Below, in pieces: positions 56,263 through 64,000 of a DNA stretch of 64,000 bases; position 1 is the stretch's first letter, and each line of letters starts with the position of its first letter. Origin of the DNA: Aurelia coerulea (taxonomy: Eukaryota > Cnidaria > Scyphozoa > Semaeostomeae > Ulmaridae). The DNA lies in assembly GCA_039566865.1 (NCBI GenBank), contig CM076949.1, forward strand, positions 3,928,501 to 3,992,500. Reading direction: 5' to 3'. The notes beneath the pieces were generated by a model, which worked only from the letters and a program-made list of their open reading frames with translations, had not been told where the DNA came from and did not search any database. The position numbers were made by a program, and so were the translations under genes.

Positions 56263-56409
56263 GATATTGTCCCATTGAAGCTGGAAATGTTGCGACTTTT
56301 TCCCAATTTGTGGCCGCTTCTTTAGTTTCAGACCGTTCGGAATAACATTGTAAACAAAACAAATCTTTAGGAATAACCAGTTGCTAAAATATCGCGTGAT
56401 TTTCTCATC
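56263..56409 (-). pseudogene. Truncated N-terminal extension of the Penelope ORF
   Basis: In-frame upstream continuation of the ORF, DEKITRYFSNWLFLKICFVY then NVIPNGLKLKKRPQIGKK and FQLQWDNI, directly abutting the (ATT)n run. It has no ATG and no stop. The continued reading frame shows the true start was lost to 5' truncation or lies in unrecognised sequence. Confidence 0.7.
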
Positions 56410-56413
56410 AATA

Positions 56414-56438
<25 letters not shown>
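56410..56438. repeat. (TAA)n microsatellite, right part
   Basis: Counterpart of the run at 52855-52980. Together they bracket the Penelope-like element. Confidence 0.85.
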
Positions 56439-56445
<7 letters not shown>

Positions 56446-56564
56446 TATGTAAATGCAATGTTAGAAACTAACTGCGATATAATGATAATAATAATGATGG
56501 GGATAGTGAGGAGAATAGGTAAGGTAAGAGAGTGAGTAGATTAGGTTACTTACAACTGTGTTTG

Positions 56565-56819
56565 TTAGCGGTCTGTGGTTCTGTTCAGTCCGTTGGGTGA
56601 GAGAGTGTTCGCTAAGTCAATGAAGTAATTTTCCTTGGCTCGTCTAACACTCTCTCTGGTGTCATGTATCTTAAGTAGCGGTAGTAATTGCAAGTCTTGT
56701 ACGGAGTGATTGGGTTTACAAAAGTGTTCTGCAACCCCGGATGTGTCGGAACGTTTGTTTATAATGTCTCGTCGGTGTTCGTTGAGTCTGTCTCTTATGC
56801 GTCGTCCGATAATTTTATC
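56565..56819 (-). pseudogene. Older Penelope-like GIY-YIG C-terminus
   Basis: Minus-strand open stretch of 84 codons plus stop. It reads GRRIRDRLNEHRRDIINKRS, AEHFCKPNHSVQDLQLLPLL, ESVRRAKENYFIDLANTLSP then NGLNRTTDR and TAA. This is the C-terminal half of a GIY-YIG nuclease (Arg cluster, conserved Glu in RAKENYFI, final LSPNGLN) of a family different from the 927-codon element. A TAG in frame just upstream ends the homology. Its 3' untranslated region continues into the (ATT)n run. Confidence 0.75.
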
Positions 56820-57042
56820 CTATTTAAAATTTTAAATCTAGTCCCTGTGCCTGAAAGTATACCGGGTGTCTCAAAATGATGTATTATCGTTTGGTTGCTT
56901 ATACACGCCCGACAACCCCCCAGAGGTTTTTTGACGTCACATCCGGTCCTTGCAGCGAGGTTTTTGCCAATGGCGCGAATTTTTGGTCTGGCGTCAGCAA
57001 CTTCTGACGCGTACAGCCGTTGTGAAGGACAACATCGAAAAA

Positions 57043-57850
57043 AGCGGAATGTATTTCCATCCGTTTAACATTGCTCCACAAGACCAAGAAGTTTGAAGTT
57101 CATCATTCAACAAATGAAGATTTTATCGTAAAAGGCGAGGTGCATGGTAAGTCTGTTAGTTTCAAATTTAACAGAAGAAATGCAGGAACCCTCGGTTGAA
57201 ATTCTCAGTTTTTTCCTCGTACTTGTGTTGTTGGCCTACTTTTGCGAAGGTATCCAGTCAGAAAGATATTTTACATTTCAAAGAAGCCATTTTCTGCTTC
57301 CTCTGGTCGCTTTCGTTGAGTTTTTTAGACTGTTTACTTTTTGGGCCTAAATGCAACTTTTTCTTTTCTTTGTTTACGCTTGCCAACAACATCAACATAA
57401 AGATAATATTTTATAAATTTGGCGCTTTAATTCAAAATTCGGGGAATGTATTTCCATCCATTTATCATCGCTTTAGAAGACCTAAAAGCTTGAAGTTTAT
57501 GAAACAACGAAAGAAAATTTTATTGTAAAAGGCGAGGTGCGTGGTTGGTCAACATACTTCACATTTTACAGAAGGATGTATAAACCTTCGGTTGATATTT
57601 TTAGATTCTTTCTCCCACTCGCGTCGTTAGCTTACTTTTTCGGTGATATCCAGTTAGAAAACTATTTTTCGTTCAAAGGAGCTATTTTTTGTTCTTTTCT
57701 AGGCACTTTCGCTGAGGTTTTAAGGCTGTCTACTTTTTGGGCCTAAACTAAACACAATTGTTCTCTCCTTTGTTTACGCTTGTGGACAATATTTATGTAA
57801 ACGTGATATCGTTTAGATTTGGCTGTTTATATCTGAATTCGGGAAATGCA
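57043..57850. repeat. Tandem duplication, about 400-bp units
   Basis: GGGAATGTATTTCCATCC, then TTATTGTAAAAGGCGAGGTG, CCTTCGGTTGATATT and TTTACTTTTTGGGCCTAAA recur in the same order about 400 bp apart, starting near 57043 and 57442. A third partial start is at about 57841. The units are clearly diverged; coding potential is not maintained. Confidence 0.8.
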
Positions 57851-57851
57851 G

Positions 57852-58420
57852 TTATACTCTTTGAGCACTGCTCTCTATGATGGCACAAACCAAGAACGAA
57901 ACTGCTACACATTCCTCTATAGATTTTAAAGTTTTAAATTTTAAAGTCTGCTTTTCCTGAACTTGTAGCTCGTGAAGGAGCTTTCTGCACAAAATAACAT
58001 GTTCTCTGCAATGTTGCTCTTCGTGATTGAGGCCAATTCCCTCATCCTGTAATATCATCTTCCTTAAATTCATTTTTAGGACCTTACGAAACAATATGAC
58101 AAGTCTGCTGCAGAGTTACAACAAATATCTGAAGTATGGCCAGTCAGCCCATGAGACAAAGCACATGTCTCTTCCCCAAGGCAATCTCTACAAACACGAT
58201 GCAATATTGGCAAGGTGGCAATGCAATTTGCTTAAAATAGGAATGATGCTGAAGATACACTTGAACTATTGTAAAATCAGAGACCTTAGATTTATTCTTG
58301 ATTTAACATTCATTTAGGAGCTCACTTTTCTCAAAGGGACAGTGTTGTCTAAGTGCACATACATTTTTATATAAGAAACTAAGAACTTAAGAAGTCGACC
58401 CAATGCTAAAGTTTCTTGAA
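57852..58420. other. Noncoding, AAGAAAC half copy at 58365
   Basis: No gene recognised. ACATTTTTATATAAGAAACT at about 58360 is one end of the AAGAAAC MITE family. Confidence 0.4.
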
Positions 58421-58427
58421 ATTATCA

Positions 58428-58693
58428 CAGGCCCATCGGAAGCGAAGGCTGGGGGGGGGGCTTGAGCCCCCAAATAATGTACTTAAGTTTGTTCACTTTT
58501 GCACATCAAAAAGGTTGTGAAAGCCAAACTCTTGAAAATGAAGATTCAAACTTATCTATATTTTTAGGATGTTAACAGAATTTATCAAGATGTCACTTTG
58601 ATATTATGCAGTTCAAAAATAATCTATATCCTCCTGAAATTGAAGTCCTATATTCAAAATTTTCCTGAAAAGAATTTCATTCCGACGGGCCTG
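58428..58693. mobile_element. MITE with 5-bp duplication, copy 1
   Basis: Ends CAGGCCCATCGGAAGC and TTCCGACGGGCCTG, flanked by an exact TATCA duplication (58423-58427, 58694-58698). A subterminal G run GGCTGGGGGG...CTTGAGCCCCC is shared with the copy at 62366-62523. Confidence 0.75.
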
Positions 58694-59484
58694 TATCAGA
58701 TTTTGAGTTATTCAAGTTTCTTTACAAATTTCCAATTTCTAATGCTGACATTCATTGAATTATTGCACACAACATGCATTTGAAATTGATGGCTCAAGCT
58801 TTGAACTGCAATAGTTGACACTGCAAAATGGTGCTGGAAAGGGGTATTTTATCAAAGGTGCATAGCATTTTTGATAAAATTCACAATTTTTTAACCAAAA
58901 AATGAGTGCAAAATATAATGGTAAAATACAAATAACAACCATTGCAGTGTCAGCTATCAACCTATGATTAATGTATCAAATTGATATCAAACCTAAGAAT
59001 CAGATGGGTATCCTCAGCTCAGATATTTTATGAAGACTGCTCTCTTCCATTGATTTTCAAGAATCAAAGAAAATTTGTGAACAGATATCTATTGCTAAAT
59101 ATTGGAAAAAGTCTGGTGAAAATCACTCTATGGTGCAAAACTAACACTGTTTTCTTGTCCAAAAGTTTGAAAGAAACTTGATTAAGTATGTGAGTGAGAA
59201 GAACCTCACCTCATAATCAAGAACTCAGCTACATTAGAAGAAATGTTGAAACTTCAATGTCCATGTTCACAAGATTGCTGATACTGATAAGGCATAAATT
59301 GTAGACCAAACACAAGAAAAACTGTACAGTAGCCTTGAATAAAACCATAAATTTTTTCTCTGGCACTTACAAGAAACAGATCTGCAGCAGTGTTAGAGAC
59401 CACATTGATAAACAAATTAAGAAGCCTTTAGTATTAAATTGTGAAAATGTTCATGTTGAATGAAGAAACTTGTACCTACATGTA

Positions 59485-59668
59485 CTGTATTTTTCATAAG
59501 AAACTGCTTATAAGAAACTCAGACTCTCAGATCCCAAAAAAATTAAGAAACTCCAGCATGTTTTTCTTTATTCTTACTTGTTTTCTGTATCATGTATAGA
59601 TCTGATAATAGTCAAGAAACTTTCAATTCTGGTCCAAATTTTTGTTAGTTTCTTATAAAAAATACATG
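59485..59668. mobile_element. AAGAAAC-rich MITE, short copy (TA target)
   Basis: Ends CTGTATTTTTCATAAGAAAC and GTTTCTTATAAAAAATACATG with TA on both sides. Internal AAGAAACT words occur in both orientations. Confidence 0.6.
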
Positions 59669-59697
59669 TACTATGGTCTGATCAAAGTTTCTTCACA

Positions 59698-59922
59698 GTG
59701 ACCCCAGAAAATTGAATACACCCTCCCCTCCCCCCAAAATGATAAACCATGTAGCCTCCTTTGTGATTGCAAAGCTATGATGTAGTGCCTTTAATCAGAA
59801 ATCAAAAGTGAGGAGAGTGAACTGAATCGGTCAGTGATTAAAGGCATCATAGCTTTGCAATCGCAAAGGAGGCTACGGGGCTTTATCTTAATGGGGGGGA
59901 TTATTCAATTTCCTGGGGTCCC
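59698..59922. mobile_element. Inverted-repeat MITE next to the long inverted repeat
   Basis: GACCCCAGAAAATTGAATA ... GCCTCCTTTGTGATTGCAAA ... GTGCCTTTAATCA is mirrored by TGATTAAAGGCATCATAGC ... GCAATCGCAAAGGAGGCTAC ... TATTCAATTTCCTGGGGTCC. About 225 bp, ending only a few bases before the larger element. Confidence 0.7.
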
Positions 59923-59925
59923 TAT

Positions 59926-61638
59926 GCACAGTGATCCAGAGCATGTAATTAATTGCAAAAAATGAATATTCGAAAATTGAAAAAATACACGACAGTCTTT
60001 ATGGAGGACATCCTGAGGATTAACATGCAACAAACAGTTTTAAAATCGGACCACTGAGTGCGGAGAAATGTATTTTTGAAGTTGGCCTAAATTTCATATG
60101 GTTGTTTACACTGACATTTCCGGTACAAGTGTCAAAATAACGTCAATTTCAAAATTTCAAAAGGTCATCTTGCCTTTGTCCGATTTTAGAATTTTTTCTT
60201 TTAAATGAAAGGTATTTCTTTCGTCTTTAATGTCATTTAGTTGCTGGATTCATATGGTAAACGGTTATCCAAGAATTATGCAAAGTTATGTTCCTTGTAC
60301 TCTACCCAAGAATCTTTTTTCAAAACTGGGAACTTCAACTTAAAAGTTGAAAACAAAAAAAGCAAGCGTTTGCAAGCCTTAGCGACTAATTTTCTATTAA
60401 ACTCCAACGTCTTCTGAGTGTCTACCTGAAATCTTTCGTTCTGAGTCGTTCAAATTAATTGTCAACAATTCTTTCAATATTGTTGGCAAAAGTTATGATG
60501 ATTATGATGAACATTTAGTCAGGCATCTTCTTGATTCCTATTTGCCAAAACAAAGAGCAAATTTCCAAAAATTTTCATGGCATTTTCTCAAAGTATAAGT
60601 AAAGTTTCCTTTTAAGTTATCAGACTTACTGGGAAAAATTACTGATGGGATTTTAATTTGAAAGGGTATCTTTTTATCGTGAGTATTAAGCGTGAGTATC
60701 AAGCAATGAGTACATGTGCATGTAAAGAATGTCACAAAAATACATTTTATCACAAATAAGATTAACAAGAAAGAATTGAGATAATTGTGGCATGTGACTC
60801 TTTTCAGCAGAACTGCAGAGTTCATCTCATATTTAGGAACAAAGCTTTTGTTTTTGATGCTCTTGAAAATATCCTCAAACTGCTTTTCTGACAAAAAATA
60901 TTTTCGCATCCAGTCCCATGAATTATTCTTTCCATTATGTCTGTAAACTTTATTTATGCGTTGAGAAAACTTCAAGGAAAATTACTGGCATTTTGCTCTT
61001 TGTTTTTAGCATAAAGGAATTGATAAGTTGCCTGACTAAAGTATCATCATAATCATCATAATCTTTTACCAGCGATTTTGAAATACTTTTTGACAATTAA
61101 TTTGAACGATTCAGAACGAAAGATTCCAGGGAAGCATTCAGAAGACGTTGGAGTTTAATGGAAAATTAGTCGCTAAGGCTTGCAAACGCTTGCTTTTTTT
61201 GTTTTCAACTTTTAAGTCGAAGTTCCCAGTTTTGAAAAAAGATTCTCTGGCAGAGTACAAGGGACATAACTTTGCATAATTCTTGGACAACCGTTTACCA
61301 TATGAATCCAGCAACTAAATGGCATTAAAGACGAAAGAATTACCTTTCATTTAAAAGAAAAAATTCTAAAATCGGACAAAGGCAAGATGACCTGTTGACA
61401 TTTTGAAATTTACGGTATTTTGACACTTGTACCAGAAATGTCAGTGTAAACAATTATATGAAATTTTGGCCAACTTCAAAAATACATTTCTCCACACTCA
61501 GTGGTCCGATTTTAAAACGGTTTGCTTTATGTTAATCCTCAGGATGTCCTCTATCAAGACTGTCGTGTATTTTTTGCATTTTCGAGAATTCATTTTTTGC
61601 AGTTTATTCCCTAATTTTCGTATTCTGGATCACTGTGC
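59926..61638. mobile_element. 1.7-kb long inverted repeat element
   Basis: Ends GCACAGTGATCCAGAGC and TCTGGATCACTGTGC. Arms of about 640 bp (59926-60565 and 60990-61638) are inverted with high but imperfect identity, around a spacer of about 425 bp. Landmarks in both arms include AAGCAAGCGTTTGCAAGCC, AATCGGACCACT and GTCCGATTTTAGAATTTTTTC. The flanking TAT on both sides is a possible 3-bp duplication. A 145-codon minus-strand ORF (60538-60975) lies mostly in the spacer and has no recognisable domain. Confidence 0.78.
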
Positions 61639-61644
61639 TATGGT

Positions 61645-62360
61645 TTCTTATGAAAAATGTGTAATAAACCAAATGGAGTGAACCAATTTGAGCATTTTTG
61701 CTGTTCATATCAACATCTAACTTGGCTTGATAATGGGCTATGCTTGAAAAGTCGTGCTTATTTCTTTTCACAAGAAGGACTCATATTTTATTTAATTGTT
61801 TATCTTTGTACAATTGCACTTCACGCAACAAGAAGAGCTTCAGCAGATATGAAACACATTACAAACAGCAACGGGTCAATTTGATCAATACAAGACAGCA
61901 AAGAGCATATTTCACCTTGTCATGGGAAATGGCAGCTCAAACTGAAATAGCCACTGAATGCGAACAATTCCCAGTTGTTAAAAGAATATTTGTTTGTTTA
62001 TGAAGCATGAAAAGTTCTAATGCCCCATTTGTTTCTTTTGAACTTCTATTTAGGTTGCACTTACCCAGGTAAGTTTATGATCGTTTTCAAGCTGGTTGAA
62101 ATTAATTAATCTCCTATTTTTGACAAATTTGGAGGGGTTTCTTATCTGCCTGATTTGAATGTCAATAAAAATTCAAAAAATAATTGGGATGTAGGCTGGA
62201 TATCTAGCTACCAAAAAAGTCTTATTCATGCTCAAGCAAGTGTTTCACTACAAGATGAATATTCTTGTTTTAAATGAAAAGTCCTCCTACTGTTTGTTAT
62301 TGTAAAATAATTGTCTGTCTTCCCAGCATTGCTAACAACCAAACCAACTTGCTTGCTTGA
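61645..62360. other. Noncoding, no recognised feature
   Basis: Short ORFs only; no domain or splice support. Confidence 0.4.
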
Positions 62361-62365
62361 TTAAT

Positions 62366-62523
62366 CAGGCCCGTAGGAAGCGGGGGGGGGGCATGGGGGC
62401 TCAAGCCCCCCAATAATTTTTTAAGACAATGGTGCTACGTCACATGATATAATTAGATGTATTGTTCTCTATTGTTTTAAAAACAATTGCCCCCCCAATC
62501 CGAAGCTTCTTCCTACGGCCCTG
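62366..62523. mobile_element. MITE with 5-bp duplication, copy 2
   Basis: Ends CAGGCCCGTAGGAAGC and GCTTCTTCCTACGGCCCTG, flanked by TTAAT (62361-62365, 62524-62528). Same G-run plus GGCTCAAGCCCCCCAATAAT motif as copy 1 at 58428. The 158-bp length suggests an internal deletion relative to copy 1. Confidence 0.78.
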
Positions 62524-62528
62524 TTAAT

Positions 62529-63535
62529 GATTATTCAACATTCAAAAATGGTTGCAATGCAGTGTCCTTCATAGCGTTAGTCACATATCCACCCAGAGAC
62601 TCCACAGTATTTGATCTTCTTACATAAACAAAACTGAGAAAGCTGTAGCTCGGTTTGGTCAGCTCAGCATTCTGCAGCTAGGGCCTAGCCATTCTGCACC
62701 ACAAAACGAAGTCAACTAAACTTGTTTTTCCATGCTCGAAGGCACCACTCATCAAAACCCAATGATCTTCCTCTAATTATTTGAAAAATGTCAATTCCCA
62801 ATAACAGAGTCCTGCAAACAGCAAATGTCTCATGTCTCAGCTTGTCTTGTGATTCTTGCAAAACTATTTTGCACTGCTTTTCGCGCCTGTTTTCGCTTGG
62901 CCTAAAAATGTAGGCCCATGATTTGCCATTGTTTGTGAAAAGCTACCCAAAATAACCAAGCACTGCAGGTTTCACAGGAGCCAATTCTGTAAACAGCCCT
63001 TTTTTACAGTTACACTTTATGCAAAGCATGCATTTGAAATGTTCTCCTGCTTCATTTTCAGTCATAAATGCACCAATGTTCCATCACTACTTTCTCCACA
63101 GCTTCAGAAAAGTTGAAACAAGAGAAGCAGTGAAGCACCCAGTCACTCACGGCGGCGGTAAACTCTCGACTCATTACATAAGTGTCATTTATTCATCCTC
63201 TCGGAAAACAATAGATTGCCAAATATGGCAAATCACCCCTTCACAAAATGACCCCACATTCGTGCAAATTGGGATATGAGCCTCAGGGGAGTCAAATCAA
63301 GTTCAATTTAATTTTAATAATTTCTTGGATAAATAAAGCATATTCTAAACGTAAAAGTATGGATATAACTTATAAGGAATTCGCACGGTGAGCTTTCAAA
63401 CACGGCGGAAATTTCACTTCCGGTCATTTTCCTATACATTTGTATAGGGAACCATAACGAGGCTGCAAAGTCTCTCAAAAGGGGTTGTCGGGCGTGTTAT
63501 ATGTCCATAACCAATGCACCGATTTTCAAAAACTT
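62529..63535. other. Noncoding, no recognised feature
   Basis: No gene or repeat end identified. Confidence 0.4.
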
Positions 63536-63539
63536 TATA

Positions 63540-63961
63540 GGGGGGGCTTTGGGGTTTCACGGGTTGCGGGTTTGACCAATTTTAGCCCTCGGGTTTCGGG
63601 TTTTACGTCTAAATCGTGCGGGTTTTCGGGTTTTGAGATGCGCCACGGGTTGCGGGTTTGGCCAATTTTGATGCTCGGGTTTCGGGATTTCTTTCAAAAA
63701 TTCCAATGTTTTCGGGTTTTCGAAGTCATCAATTCCCTTTTAGTTAGCTGAGATCGAAAAACCAGCTTCCGAATGCTTGAAACGATGCACAGAGTGTCAC
63801 TGAGAACGAAAATGTCGGAAATAGTCGAAGATTATTACCGAAAATTGAAATTTTGCGTTCCGAAGTGCAATTTCGGGTTTCGAATTTTTTGCTTGCGGGT
63901 TTTCGGGTTTTTGCTAATTTTGGTCCGGGTTTGCGGGTTCTAGTACCCCCCAAAGCCCCCC
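63540..63961. mobile_element. G-tract element, copy 8 (CGGGTTT array)
   Basis: Starts GGGGGGGCTTTGGGG and ends CCCCCCAAAGCCCCCC. The interior repeats CGGGTTTCGGGTTTT / GGGTTGCGGGTTTG words in two blocks. The flanks ACTTTATA and TCCTTTAT are similar but not identical, so the target duplication is unproven. Confidence 0.6.
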
Positions 63962-64000
63962 TCCTTTATTTTATCCGATAGCTGAAAGGCTAAATTGTAT

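Noticed and set aside
60538..60975. 145-codon ORF as a transposase of the long inverted repeat
   Set aside because: No catalytic motif or family resemblance; kept only as an unexplained ORF.

Overview
The window looks like AT-rich nuclear DNA of an invertebrate animal. It has spliced coding exons, intronless animal-type transporter genes, a tRNA-derived SINE, non-LTR and Penelope-like retroelements, satellite DNA and many small inverted-repeat DNA transposons. The repeat style would fit a cnidarian, but nothing here proves the phylum. There are no bacterial operons, CRISPR arrays or phage genes.

Layout. 0-2 kb: two 83-codon coiled-coil exons of a minus-strand gene that runs off the left edge; their intron holds a LINE 3' end. 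2-5.4 kb: SINE, pentamer-like low-complexity tract, MITEs, and a 919-bp element with 9-bp target duplications. 5.8-14.1 kb: two intronless tandem paralogues of an MFSD6-like transporter, separated by nested MITEs. 14-31 kb: transposon-dominated DNA. 31-35 kb: minisatellite array, foldback element and MITEs. 35.4-38.3 kb: a TTAA-flanked element with a decayed Mutator/Kolobok-type transposase, inserted inside a hAT-like MITE. 39.3-41.4 kb: a satellite with a repeat of about 160 bp and two monomer subtypes. 41.4-52.5 kb: mostly noncoding DNA and MITEs. 52.6-56.8 kb: a nearly complete Penelope-like element (reverse transcriptase plus GIY-YIG nuclease), apparently inserted into the ATT microsatellite of an older one. 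57-64 kb: a 400-bp tandem duplication, a 1.7-kb long inverted repeat and more MITEs.

The most unusual signal is a family of 300-430 bp elements bounded by long G and C runs. Six copies (9965, 14313, 17018, 22583, 34325, 47243) carry 8-bp target duplications, five exact and one with a single mismatch. Each carries its own internal degenerate tandem repeat; the monomers differ between copies but nearly all contain GGGT or GGT. Three more candidates lack clear duplications. Two independent nestings, one into a SINE and one with a paralogous empty site, support real transposition.

Only the two transporters and the edge gene look like host genes. The rest of the protein signal belongs to transposable elements. 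Coordinates of repeat ends were read by eye, and no similarity searches were run.
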